Shown: piece by piece, positions 1 to 12,500 of the stretch
Layout: each line of letters starts with the position of its first letter
How positions within the stretch are numbered: the stretch's first letter is position 1
Assembly (NCBI GenBank): GCA_963281155.1
Contig: CAUJLY010000004.1
Location: 992,001-1,056,000 of the forward strand
DNA: 64,000 nt
Origin: Rhabditophanes sp. KR3021
Taxonomy: Eukaryota > Nematoda > Chromadorea > Rhabditida > Alloionematidae
Direction: 5' to 3'
Made by a program: the position numbers and the translations under genes
Notes under the pieces: model-generated
Seen by the model: the letters and a program-made list of their open reading frames with translations, nothing else
Told to the model about the DNA's origin: nothing
Databases searched by the model: none

Positions 1-2
1 TG

Positions 3-3000
3 GGTGTGGTGTTCATTTATTTTTATGTATATAGTAGCTATGAGAGTAGTGTGCAGAAGTTTGAAAATGATATGTTAAATGTAAGTTATTTGTTTAGGTT
101 TGTTTATTTAATGATGTATTTAAGTTGCAAAAAAGTGCCGATGACAGAATTGATAGGATGGCAAAGGAAATAGAGGAAGACGAAGAGAAAATTGCAGCTT
201 ACAAGAAGAAGATTGAGCAATTAGAGGAGCAAATTAATAAAAAGCAGGAAATTGAAAAAGTACCACCCCAAAATGTTATTCCAAACAAAAGTTTCAAGGA
301 AGATACTGGTGAAGAAGAAAAAAAGGTAGTAGCCAAACCACCAACCAAAATAGACAATCAATCCAACAACGTTCCTAAGCCTGCTGACAATGATAAAACG
401 TGTAAAATGGATATATCCAGTCTGTTTAAGCCCCATGACGACATTCAAATGCTGAATGTTTATGAGAATTTAGCTTTTGATAATCCAGATGGAGGGGCTT
501 GGAAGCAAGGGTGGAAAATCGAAGTTGACGAAAAGTCGATTAAAACAAAGCCCAAGCTTAATGTTATTGTAATTCCTCATTCGGTAAGTGTCTCCATAAA
601 GTTAACGATGACTAGTGTTTGCGAATACCACTAAGAAAGATACTTGACATATCTCAAACTTGCCATTATCAAACTTTGGCCAGGATGAAGAACTTTTAAA
701 ATTAATTGTATTTCTTTTTTAGCATTGTGATCCAGGCTGGTTGATGACCTTTTTTGAATATTATGACAAACAAGTAGATGGTATTTTGACTTCAATGACT
801 AAATTTTTAACGGACAATGATAAGATGAAGTTTATTTATGCGGAAATGTCCTTTTTTGAACGGTTCTGGGCACGTTCAACAGCTGAAGAAAAGCAAAAAG
901 TAAAAGCTTTGTTAAAAAATAAGCAACTAGAATTTGTTACGGCTGGTTCGTTTTTAGAAAATATAAAATATTTAAAAAATGGTGCTAACGCTTTAGAATA
1001 GACTCTTCTCTAGAGACTTGCAGTTTAAAAAAACTATTTTGAACGAGTTTCCTATTTGTCCCCGGATAGATATAAAAAAATCTTAGATGACCAAAAGATA
1101 CTGTTTAACAACAGTTTTAATCTTAATTCTTAATTTCTTTTATATTGCAGGTTGGGTTATGTCTGATGAAAGTAATGCTCATTTCTTTTCTCAGATCATG
1201 GAATTAATGGAAGGCCATGAATTTTTGATGAACCAATTTGACTATAGACCCAAAAATCATTGGTCGATTGATCCATTCGGCTTGTCACCTACTATGGCCT
1301 ATTTGCTTAAGCAATCCAACTTTTCAAATATGGTGATTCAAAGAGTGCACTATTCGGTTAAGAAATATCTAGCCAGTAAAAAACAATTGGAGTTCACATG
1401 GAGACAATTATTTGGAGGGGATAAAGATAATACGGATATCTTTACTCATATGATGCCTTTCTTCAGTTATGACGTTCCCCATTCATTGGGGCCTTCTCCG
1501 GCAGTTGCCTGTCAATTTGATTTTATTAGAATGGTAAAATGGGGTTGTCCATGGGGCAAGACTCCACAACGGATTATTTCACGTAATTTGAAGGAAAGAG
1601 CCAACACCTTAGCTGATTTATTCAGACAAAAGGGGGAATTATACAACTTCAATACAGTTCTCATTCCATTAGGAGACGACTTCCGTTACGAAACATTAGA
1701 GGTAATTAAAATTAAAGAGAGAACCAAAATATTTTATTAACATTAAACTACCTAAACGAGTGATCAAAGTATTTACTTAATTTATCATCACTGGTCACCT
1801 TCAGATCGAACATCATTTTAACCAAGACATCAGCGACAGAGCATGCATTGACACCACTGAACAAGTATACGTCAGGCATCCTGCATTTGCCATGATTACA
1901 ATTCGTAATCTGCCATTTCAATATTTTCATCAAAATAAACTCCAGATCCTAGGCTAATTCTTTAGTAAGCACTGGAAGCTTAGAGTGGTCAATTTCCGAT
2001 GGAAGTTTTCTGATTCTGTCCATTCTTGATTCCCTTCTGTCAAACAAGTCACCCTTCGTAAAAACACTATTGTACTTTTTAAGGTGTGAATCAATCCTGC
2101 CTTCCCAGACTCATCTACATAGTAATTTCTTTTCTTAAATATTTGGTAGTTGTTACAAATATCAGCGTCTCTTGGATCAAGCAAAAATAGACATATGCTT
2201 GGTGTTCCTCAGATGCAGTTCTCCAGCTAAACCAAACTTGGTCCCGTCATTTAGAGGCATTGTACTTTGATTCATCCTTAGACAAATCTTCCCAACCACG
2301 TCATCGGATGTGATCATTTAATGCATTATTTCTACCAAATACTATCATGCAATGGATTTCTTCCCTGCATTTATTTTCTTCATTGTGACACTCCAAGAAT
2401 ATTTTATTTGTAAATTGAGAACATCGTCAAAACTGGCTATGGGATTCTTTCAAGAGTGTAGGTGGCTTGAGCAGAATATCGCATCCTTCCGTTTAGCTTC
2501 AATAGTCTAACTTCAACGATCTCCTTTTGGCCTGCAGCAAGGCACTCATCCCAACTTTCGACAGTTCCTTCATCTTTCTTTGGCGAAAGTCCATTACTAT
2601 GTAATTTAGAAGTCAAATTGGATTGCCATACCTTTAAACAACGATATAAATACATTAAAAACGGAACCTTTGACATATAGTTTCCCCAAAATTACCTTTC
2701 TATAAACCAAATAATATTTATAAATTACGCAGGAATGGGCGATGCAACATGACAATTTTAAGCTTCTGTTTGAGTACATCAACGACAATGCTGACCTTAA
2801 TATGAATGTGAAATTCGGAACCCTTGAAGATTACTTTACATTAGTTCATGAAGACGCTGAAAAAGAAAAGAAAGAAGTACCTATTTTGTCGGGAGATTTC
2901 TTTACATACGCTGATCATGACGATCATTACTGGTCCGGATATTATACCTCTAGACCTTTTTACAAGAGAATGGACCGTATTTTGATGCATCGCGTCAGAG

Positions 3001-4790
3001 CTGCCGACATCACCTATGCCACTTTTATAAGCAAAGGAGGAAATGGAGAGGACATGGACTTTGATGCACTCGTAGAAGCCAGGAGAACTCTTAGTCTGTT
3101 CCAACATCATGACGGCGTCGCCGGAACCAGCAAGACTGCCGTGATGACTGATTATGGGCAGAAGATGCTGAAGGCCATTGAAGACTGTGATACTTTGATA
3201 AAGAAATGTTTGGAAAAGCATCTGAAAGGAGAAGCTACTGTAGAAATGACTGAAACCCGTGAAAAAGAAGATTCATTACCTGAGCAAGTGGTAATTCACG
3301 AAGACTCAACTGTTTTGGTTTTGAATCCATTGTCTAGACATTCTCAAGAAGTTATTTGTGTTGTCATTAACAATATTGCCTCGAGGATTAAGGGAATGTC
3401 TGATGAAAGTCAAGAAATTATACCTATTATTCACGTTGAGAATGGTTTGATTGTGCTTGAGAAGGAAAAATTCAAATTATGTTTCTTATCGAAGGTGAAT
3501 CCATTTGGTTTATCTAGTTATGATATCGTGAGAGAACCCTTGCCAGGAACTTCAATCGCTTCCATTGAAACGTATGCTGCTAATTTGAAAAGTGATCACT
3601 TCGATATCAAAAGCTTAGACGGAGAAGAAGTTGTTATCGAGTTGGATGTTACAGTTGCCATTAATGGGAAGACTGGATTTGTTACGAAGATAGATGGAGT
3701 TGATGCTGACATTCACTTTGCCAAGTATGGATGTAGAGAGACTTCAAGAAGTAAACCGGGTGGTGAAATTACTAGTGGAGCTTATTTATTCTTGCCAGAC
3801 GGTCCATCTAAAAAGTTAGATGACTCAGGAAATAGTTATGTTGTGGTGAATGGAAATTTAATAAAACAAATCATTGTGAAAGGCCATAAAGAATCCAAAT
3901 TACAGCATACCATCGAAATTGTAAGAGGAAAGAATTATGTAAATATAGAAAATATCATTGACCTCGAAGATGTCCATGATTTCGAGCTAGCAATGAAAAT
4001 GGACACAAATGTAGAAAGCGGAGAACATTTTTATACTGATTTAAACGGTTTTCAAATTATTAGAAGGAAGAGATTTGCCAAGCTGCCGATACAGGGTAAT
4101 TTCTATCCAATGCCTTCTGCCGCTTACATTGAAGATCAGAAAAAGAGATTTACAATTGTTGGAAATCAACCTTTAGGGGTTTCTAGTCAAAAGGATGGTA
4201 GTTTAGAAATTATTCTAGACAGAAGACTAACAGCTGACGATTCAAGAGGAGTTGCTCAAGGAGTACTGGATAATAAGAGAACTAAGTCTTCATTTAGAAT
4301 AATCATCGACAATGGGCAAATTATTAAAAGAGATAATTCAGTAGGTGGCTTTTTGAGTTTAAGAGCTCAGATGGCCAGTCAATCTTTGCATTATCCACCT
4401 GTAGTTATGTATTCATCTACGCCTTTAGACAATAAGCCAGATTCTTATTCTATTTTGAAAAAAGGCCTACCATGTGATATTCATGTCGTAGCCATTCGTT
4501 CATTAGTTGCAAAAGAAACGTACAAAGATATTTCAAATGATGATTTGAAAAGAAAATCGCTTCCTTCATTTGCCTTAATTCTACAAAGACACGCCTTTGA
4601 TTGTTCTCTTTCACCCGAGGACAAATGCCAGCAAAGTGACGATGGCAACTTAAGGTTCAAAGATTATTTCACCGTGGACTACAAATCCATCCAAAATTCT
4701 TCCCTAACATTAATGTACATCGATGACAACCAAATCGACAAAGTTCACATGGATCCAATGGAAATAAAGACTTTCAAAGTTAGTATTTAA
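3..4790 (+). CDS. Golgi alpha-mannosidase II (5'-partial)
   Basis: Glycoside hydrolase family 38 enzyme that trims mannose from N-glycans in the medial Golgi. Exons by eye: 3-80, 125-583, 723-945, 1151-1701, 2733-4790; 1122 residues are visible and the cytoplasmic N-terminus lies before the window. The first exon encodes the end of a membrane anchor, then a charged coiled-coil stalk (K/E-rich, from about 125). Catalytic landmarks are present: the zinc-binding HSHCDPGW motif rebuilt across the 584-722 intron, WSIDPFG with the nucleophile Asp at 1270-1272, GDFFTYADHDDHYWSGY, and LFQHHDGVAGTS. The usual DPFGHS reads DPFGLS. The intron 946-1150 joins TAG to WVM with a weak gttcgt donor. Intron 1702-2732 is unusually long (1031 bp) and holds antisense relics. 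AATAAA at 4851. Family assignment is very secure; exon edges are inferred. Confidence 0.93.
1748..2676 (-). pseudogene. Decayed coding sequence nested antisense in mannosidase intron
   Basis: Three minus-strand open stretches (2676-2437, 2184-1954, 1933-1748) fill the 1031 bp intron. Between and within them, protein-like sequence continues only if the frame is changed several times. For example, LDPRDADICNNYQIF runs on into a frame-shifted FTKGDLFDRRESRMDRIRK, and IHCMIVFGRNNALNDHI lies between two of the stretches. In-frame stops and frame changes indicate a broken gene, not an active nested one. I do not recognise the family. It could also be an intron-bearing gene whose small introns I failed to place. 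Confidence 0.45.
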
Positions 4791-5152
4791 AATTAAAGTA
4801 TATAAGATACGGTTGAATCAAAAGAAACTTATTAATATTTTTGTTCTTTAAATAAATTGAATTATTACTTAATGTCGATTCCAAGTTTCAGTTATGCACT
4901 ATACCTTGCTTTAAGTTGTCAAAAGCGTTGTATTTGTGAGTTTAAACTACAATACGTAACACTTTGCAAAGCGGTAGCGCCATCTTGTTCACCACTTTAT
5001 CCTCCAACGCCATCAACAAAACAACAATTGGTACATACTACATTTGCATCTTTTTTGCTTATTAATTGCGTATAGTAGGTCATTTTGATTAGAATAAGTT
5101 CATCCTACACTAAGGCATCAATATTTTTTAATCTTCTGCCATTAAGTTGGAT
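4791..5152. other. Intergenic, mannosidase to STRIP
   Basis: AT-rich spacer with the mannosidase poly(A) signal (AATAAA at 4851). A short + strand ORF at 4857-5075 has no recognisable features and I do not call it. Confidence 0.6.
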
Positions 5153-8120
5153 ATGTCACGTCCAGTTAGACCAAGTTTTGCAGATGACGGTATGTTTGGT
5201 ATGGTTTATCAATAAAAATGTAATCCTTGTACGTTTAGTGTACGGAAATGGTGCTAAACAGTCACAAGACCCCACTCCACAACTAACCCACTCCGAATCG
5301 ACGTTGGCTCAGAGGAGAGCTGCCAATTTGCCTAAATTGAAAGATTTTCCATCGACTGCGGCTGCTTCAGTTGACAACAACTCTGGCATCATTCAAGAGA
5401 TGTGTGAAGTCGACTTCGAGTACAAGGATTGTGATGCGCATTCGGTAGAAATCAGTGAATTTTACTCGTATGCCGAGTTAAATGAAACTGTTGACTGCTA
5501 CAATGCGTATGTTGAACTAATTCAGCGGTGGAACAAAAAAGATGGTGGGAACAGGTGGAGAAGCTTGTCTCTAAAAGAGAAAAAGGCCTTTTTGTCGTAT
5601 GTGATCCAAGGCTTAGAAGTCACTGGGGAAGAGACCAGATCAGACTCAATTAAAACAGTACTCTATCTGTTACAAGGAGCTGCGATGGATTATTCTGAAT
5701 TCAACATCCAACAATTCCAAGAAGACAAAAACTTTGATGAGGAAGACGATGTGGTAAAGGAAGGAATTCGCAATGCCTACCTTCTCTACTCTTGTGGCTT
5801 CTATGGTGAACTAGTAAACCTGCTCTCGCTGGAAGCCACCAATTGTCTCATTATGAATGATGATCTAAACTACGAAAGAAAGAGATGCGACTCTCGAGGT
5901 GAACTTCATTCAGAATACGGTTTGGGTCTTCACAGCTCAACTAACTCACTGGAAAGGAAGTACAAGAAAATGCAAACGTTGGCAAATAACTTTATCTTTA
6001 GGGTTATTTTGTCTTGTATTTACCACATTATTGAAAGCATTAGGAGGGAGGATGTTTTGGTAGTTATGGTTGAATGTGGGCAAAGCCAAGAATTGATGGC
6101 AGACATCCGAGCTGATTTTATGGAACAATTATCTTTACCAATGGAAAACAGCAAAACTCCTCTAATTGTTTTTTTGCTCAATTTATTACCTCGATTTGTA
6201 GCTGGGCAATGCCAATATTTTCCGATCAAGAAAATTGTTCTGACAATTTGGAAGATTATCCTTTGTTCTTTGGGAGGATGGAAAGAGCTGAGAGCTGATA
6301 AGGAAGAAAAGCGAATTGCTGCTGGGCTGAGTGTTTTGGAAGATACGATTGAAGTTGGGTCGAAGATGGGAGCTTGCACGACGAATGAGTTGAACATGGG
6401 AAATGGACGAGATGGTCTTAAATCTTCACACTCGGGAAGGTTGATGTCAAGACAATTTGCTTGTCAATTATCCGGAAGTCAAGGATCTGTTGACGAGGAA
6501 GAGGCTTTGCGAAAGGCAGGTGCTTTCAGCGATGCCGAGGCAAACAAGCGAGGCTTCGATAGTATCTCAGAACATGACAATGAGTCATCTGAAAGCTCGG
6601 AGGAAGGTCAAAAGTTCACCAATAGATCAAGTATTCTCTTCCCGAATTACCCATTTTCTAAAGGCGACAGAACTCCCAAGCCAAGCTCCCCCATTCAAAA
6701 AGAACCCAAACACAAATTGATGTGGACACCAAAAGCTAAGCCTGAAAGCGTGAATCAATTTTTGCAAGAAGCGAGAAAGAAGCTATTTGGATTTACGTTA
6801 GAAAACGATGATTCAACGACATTTGGCTTACCGTTGCCGACATTGAACAGCTTCAAAGTACTCAAAAAAAACGTTTACATTTCCCTGAGTGAAGAACAAA
6901 TTAAAGCTGAGGACAAATATAACAAGTATCCAAATGCATGTAAAGATAACTTTGAGGATACTCCAACAGAAAGATTCTACAAAGCTACTATGCCCAAATT
7001 GGCTGAATATGTAGTTGCCTTGTTGAAAGTGATGATGGCTGCTCTGCCTTCTCAGAAAGCTAAAAACGAAACAGTAAACATCTTGTCTGATGTGCTGCCA
7101 GGAAGTATGGAAGGCAATGAGCATTTGTCTAATTCAATAAATCTGGATACCTCTCAAATTAATAGCTTATGTGAAGATTTCCTTGAACCCAGTATTATTC
7201 TCGCAATCGACATCAAAAGACACAAAGAAATCATTATCAAAGCAGTCTCTTCAATAATCATCTTGCTTCTCAAACATATGAAATTAAACCATATCTACCA
7301 ATTCGAGCACTTGTCAAATTACTTAGTCTTTGCAAATGGGATTCCCTTGTTGCTGAAGTTCTTGGACCGTAATATGCCTAGATATGTTCAGTCAAAGAAT
7401 GAATTTGTGTGTATGGGATACCCCCAATCATTTGTTCATTATGCGAAGTATCAAGAATGGCCTAGACTGACAGCTGAAAACATGGAAACGGAGGAAATGA
7501 AGTTGCCCGACTTTTATATGTGGAGAAATTTGTTTACGGCTATTAATTTGGTTAGAGTTGTGACGAAATTGACGAAGGGCAAGCATAATAGGACTTCAAT
7601 GTTGGTTGTGTATAAGTCTTCCGCTTCTCTTAAGAGATGCATGAAGGTGAGACAGCCTTTGTTTCAACTGTATATTTTAAAGTTGTTGAAAATGCAAGCT
7701 AGATATTTGGGTAGACAATGGAGGAGATTAAATGTCGATTTGCTGTCTTCAATCTATTTGAAAGTAAGACATAGATTTGGAGATGACTGGGCCTTCGCTA
7801 ATGAAACTAGATGTAGATCTTTTGACTACCAGATGTCTGACAAGGATCTCAAAGCTAATGTTGAGAAGTTCATTCATCGAAGATATCCCGAAATCGCTCC
7901 AAAACCACCTTCGATGCCAAAAGAGCAAAGTGCAAGGGATGGAGGGTCTGAAAATATTGTAATTGGATCGCTATTGGAGTATGAGGAAGATGAGGAGTCT
8001 GCTAATGAACCTATTCAATACGACCTAACGGAAGCTTTCAAACAAAATTATGAAACTTGGCTGAAGTATGAAGTATACAGAAACCCTGTAGATTGGAATA
8101 TGTTGTTGGGAAAAGAGTGA
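5153..8120 (+). CDS. Striatin-interacting protein (STRIP1/2, FAM40 family)
   Basis: Core subunit of the STRIPAK phosphatase-kinase complex, which links PP2A/striatin to GCKIII kinases and the cytoskeleton. Two exons, 5153-5189 and 5239-8120, separated by a 49 bp gtatgt..tttag intron, give 972 residues (human about 837). The ATG at 5153 is chosen because it puts MSRPVRPSFADD in frame with the second exon after splicing. A longer unspliced ORF from 5085 reads through the intron and is not preferred. Conserved STRIP segments are clear: VDFEYKDCDAHSVEISEFYSY near the N-terminus, KTPLIVFLLNLLPRF, LMWTPKAKPESVNQFL, IIIKAVSSIIILLLKHMKLNH, and YLGRQWRRLNVDLLSSIY near the C-terminus. The middle is an S/E-rich linker, longer than in mammals. 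AATAAA at 8149. Confidence 0.93.
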
Positions 8121-8308
8121 TGATTGTTGCAACATTTTCGAAAAACACAATAAAATAAAAGGTATTTAACTGCTTAATTAATTAGAATTATTTTAACAAT
8201 AAACTTTATTTGTTATTGTTTGTATTTATTACTCATCCTTTATAAATATTGGTTTTACTACCATTGATTTTTGCAATTTCGAAACCATTTACTAATTCTT
8301 TCTGTAGG

Positions 8309-9475
8309 ATGCTAAAAAGAACTTTAACACTGGTCACCTCATTTTCCAGAAAGTCAACGGGTCGTTATTCTGGTCCAGATATATTACAAACTAAACTGTC
8401 TGAGGCTGAGCATTTGTCTGCCTATAAGAAGTTGTTTTATGATAACTCTATTAAAGCGGATGATCCGCTCGTAGCTAAATTAGCTAAAGGCGTTGTTGCG
8501 GGAAATAGAAGTGCCCTGGCTCAAGCTATTACTTTAGTATCTTCCAAAAATACAACTAAAAGAACGCAAGGGAATTTTTTGGTTACTGAAGTGTTAAAAC
8601 AAGAAAGAGAAAAGTACCGGATTGAGGGTGGAAAAAGCTTGATCTTTAGGATTGCTATTTCTGGTTCTCCTGGAGTTGGTAAATCTTCATTTATTGAAGC
8701 GTTAGGAAATGATTTAACTGACAAAGCAGGTTTGAAAGTTGCTGTCTTGACAGTTGATCCAACTTCAGCCATCACTGGTGGTAGCATTTTGGGAGATTTA
8801 ACGAGAATGCATAAATTGTCTGTCAATCCAAATGCCTACATCAGACAATCACCTTCCTCTGGCAGTTTAGGAGGAGTTGCCAGAGGTTTGCACGAATCTA
8901 TTATATTATGCGAAGGTGCCGGCTACAACGTAGTTATTATTGAAACGGTTGGAGTGGGCCAATCTGAAATTGCTGTTACGGACATGTGTGACTTATTTTG
9001 CTTGTTAATAGCTCCAGCTCAAGGTGATGAACTTCAGGGTATCAAGAGAGGTATTATGGAACATTCCGATTTAATAATTGTGACTAAAAGTGATGGAGAT
9101 CTAGAAGGACCTTCAAGATTGACTGCGGCTGAACATATGTCTGCCCTGAAATTCATGAGACCCAAATCTGACATTTGGAAACCGAAAGTTCTTCGTGCGA
9201 GTATCCACAAACCGGATACGATTACAAAAGTACGTGAGGAAATGTACCATTACCACAGTATTGCTCTTAAAACTGGGCACATGAAAGCCAAAAGAGATGA
9301 ACAAATGATAACTTGGATGTGGAATCACGTCAGAGAAGAAATAGTAACACTGTTTCAAAGACATCCCGAAGTGCGAAAAGAAATTGATTCAGTTGAATTT
9401 AAAGTTAGAAATAACGACATAACACCGGGTTTTGGAGCTGAAACCTTACTAAGAAAATTTTTTGGATTTGACTAA
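8309..9475 (+). CDS. MMAA: MMAA, methylmalonyl-CoA mutase chaperone GTPase
   Basis: G3E-type GTPase (ArgK/MeaB family) that gates delivery of adenosylcobalamin to mitochondrial methylmalonyl-CoA mutase. Single exon, 388 residues, close to the human length. The start at 8309 gives a basic, Ser-rich leader (MLKRTLTLVTSFSRKS), as expected for mitochondrial import. The open frame continues upstream to 8249, but only from a TTG. Motifs seen: P-loop GSPGVGKSS, VDPTSAITGGSILGD, IETVGVGQSE, the TKSDGD guanine-specificity loop, and GDELQGIKRG. A strong 3' splice-like sequence (ttctttctgtag) ends one base before the ATG, so a 5' UTR intron or trans-splice site is likely. AATAAA at 9519. Convergent with GAPVD1. 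Confidence 0.95.
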   Translation: MLKRTLTLVTSFSRKSTGRYSGPDILQTKLSEAEHLSAYKKLFYDNSIKADDPLVAKLAKGVVAGNRSALAQAITLVSSKNTTKRTQGNFLVTEVLKQEREKYRIEGGKSLIFRIAISGSPGVGKSSFIEALGNDLTDKAGLKVAVLTVDPTSAITGGSILGDLTRMHKLSVNPNAYIRQSPSSGSLGGVARGLHESIILCEGAGYNVVIIETVGVGQSEIAVTDMCDLFCLLIAPAQGDELQGIKRGIMEHSDLIIVTKSDGDLEGPSRLTAAEHMSALKFMRPKSDIWKPKVLRASIHKPDTITKVREEMYHYHSIALKTGHMKAKRDEQMITWMWNHVREEIVTLFQRHPEVRKEIDSVEFKVRNNDITPGFGAETLLRKFFGFD

Positions 9476-9586
9476 AACCATACCGCGCACCAATTAATGC
9501 CTTATAATTTTATACAAAAATAAAGAAGACGTTTATTTAATATGATATTTATTTAACAATCACAAACAATAACTTATAATTAGCAT

Positions 9587-12500
9587 TTACAAATGTTTAT
9601 TAATTAAACTTTTAATGAATTCTACGGCACTCGTAAATTGCGTCCAAATGTATGCTTCTTTGCCTTCAACGTTTTTGGCATGGAAGTTGCCAATGAATTG
9701 GATTGTTGAATTTAGTGACATTGGGTTGGCTTGAAGGATTACATAGACTAGGACGGGAGTTAGATCGTCTGCTGAGGCTGTTTGTGACAAGCAAATTAGA
9801 TTTTCTATTTCCTCGACGCATCTTACTATGCAGGCCATTTTGTCGCTTGGTCGTTTGTAGGCATTGATGATGGCTAATTCAGATTGAGCTGAAGGCCATG
9901 GACATTCTCCTTGGAGTTTTTTCGCTAAAAAGTGAATTCAACGAGATAAGATAAGAATTAGGTTGATGTGAACTTACGTATTTTAATGTCAACATGATTA
10001 GGATCAATGCTGGCTGACATTAATTTAACAGCATTATAAAAGACTTGATCTCTCATCATGTCAAGATCATCCAATGGATACATCAGCAAAGAATGAATAT
10101 TTGAAAACAAAGCTCTTTCAATATACTTTCTAGCTAAACCCAACAACTCCTCGTCTGCTCCAAACCACATCTGGTCAGTTCTTACATGGCCATCTAAAAC
10201 ATCCAAAAATCGTTCAACTAAATCTGTTTTCTCATCTGCTCTATCAATTGAAATTGACATTAATTCAGTAGTGAAGGTCAAAATCGCTTCTTCATTCTTG
10301 GACATGAAAGTTCTGACCAATAACTGTATCAAGCAAGATTCAATCAAATTCCTTTCGGAATTAATTCTTTTTCCAAGCTTACCCAAGAAGTATTGCAACT
10401 GCAAAAGAACCATTTTGCTTTGTTGTAGGTAAATATGATAAGCAGATCTTTTTCTATATTCTTCTTTTAAAATTTTAATTAATTTACGTAAAGCTTTCCC
10501 ACTAAAGATAGATAAACAACGAATTGTTTCTCTGATTTGAGCAGCTTTTGCTCCATTGCTGTTATTTAAAGCTTCGGCTAATAATAGATTCAAAAAGCCA
10601 ATCAGGAATGTCTTCTCCCGGTCAAGAATATCTCCTGAAAAGTCAATAAATGATGCGTTTAATTTTCCACTTTGCAATGAGTCTACACCGGATAGAACAA
10701 GCCGCAATTTTTTCTTAGCATCCAGGAAAGCACGGCATTCCTTAAGATTATCTTCGTCATAATATAAATTACAATCATTCGTTTTAATTGAGGCTAGGTC
10801 TTCATTATAGTTATTGCAATTCATACCGTCAAGAGGTCTTCTGTTTCCCGAATTTTTGTATTTGTTCATAAGATCATCTGAGATTTGTTCGTTTATGACT
10901 GTGGAAGCTTCTTCGCCTAGTGCCATTAAATGGCCAGTTGAATTGCATTCTATTAACTTGGGAGAAGAAATTTTGGGAGATGTACTGAAGTCTCCATGGT
11001 GCGAAATAGAGTTCTTGATAGTGGACATGGCTTGCTCAGCCTTCTTTTGAAAACCGGCCATGAAATCGTGTTTCTTTTTGTTTATTCCGAGAGTTACTGG
11101 GAGTTTCTTAATATTTGAAATTCCTTGTCTTACTTTCGAAGTACCTCCTTCTTTTTTGTCAATAGGCGCATTAAAATCTAATTCAGAACCAGTCCGGTTG
11201 CTGCGGCCCTGGCATTCATAAGAGTACAAAGAACTTCCCGAAGATTGTCTCCTCATCTTTTCTCTGTCAGTATTGGAATTTGTTGAACTGGCTTCTCCAT
11301 CTGCGACGGAGCCTTTTCCTACCATTTCAAGCGCAATATCAACATCCTTTTGCTTGTTTAGAGCAGCTAGTTGGTCAGCTTCTGAGTCACTTGCGATAGC
11401 ATCTAGACTCCATGTGTCACTGCGATCTTCAACAGTTGGAACTCCAATAGGGAACAAAAGATTGGCATTGGCTACTGGAGTTGCAGTAGCATTTCCATGC
11501 GTCATTCTTGAATTTCTTTCACTTCTTTCCCCGATAGTCTCATTATCAGAAGGAACAACATCTGTACTCCAAGAATCAGAAACCAAACTGTACGTTTCAT
11601 CTTTATAAACAGTCCCTGGTGGATTCTCAGGAATCCCAAACTTCCCAAATTGCTCTTCCAATCCCTCTGGATTCTGCTTCCTAACTGTAACGGGAACATG
11701 AGGAATAATCAAAGCTCTTTTCTCACTAGCAATGGGAGCTCTAGTAGAAGAAGTAGCCGTATCATTCATTTGAACAGCAATCATCGACACCGAGGTTCTT
11801 CTATCGACACTGTTGTCATCGTCATCGTCATTATCACCGTTTGAGCCATTTGACGAGCTTCCCCTAACGGAATTAGAAGCAGCGGAATAAGTATCTGGAA
11901 TGTTTGCAATATCTTCAATGTATGCGTTGTCATTGTCGTTAGGTAAATTGTCTTCTAGAGATGAGCAAATAGACTGGTTTTCATCATCTCTGCCTTCGCC
12001 ATCTACTACGGATTCGATAGTTCTGTCTGAGATCAGACTTTCTGTGTTAGTAGTCACAAAGCGTGCTTTCTTTTCAATGGATGTTCCATTTTTGTTTTGA
12101 TTAAGTAATGAAGTCATAAACTTGTCTTCTGACATCAACCCAAAAGGTTCTTTAGCATCCCCAATCGGCAAAATGATAACATCAAACAAATTGTTGTCAA
12201 TTTCAAGATGCGCAATATTATTCAAACTTTGTGAAGGACCAACTAATCCCCCTGTCAAATTATTTCCCAATGAGTCTGAACGTAAAAAAGGTGCCTTGGA
12301 AGGAGATTGATTAAGAAATCGTTTGCCTTTATCAGCAATCGACTTCAACTTATTAATTCCCCTTGTAGGCGAAATAGCTCTTTCTTTCTTGACGGTATTA
12401 GCTCTCTTAGGATCCTTATCCAAATCCTGAGTCAAGTCAGAAGGCATCCTCAGCAACAAATTCCTAACATCTCTTCTAACAGTCTGGTCAGTTATGACAT

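Noticed and set aside
5085..5152. Longer unspliced N-terminus of the STRIP ORF
   Set aside because: It reads through a good 49 bp intron; splicing from the ATG at 5153 keeps frame and gives a more plausible start.
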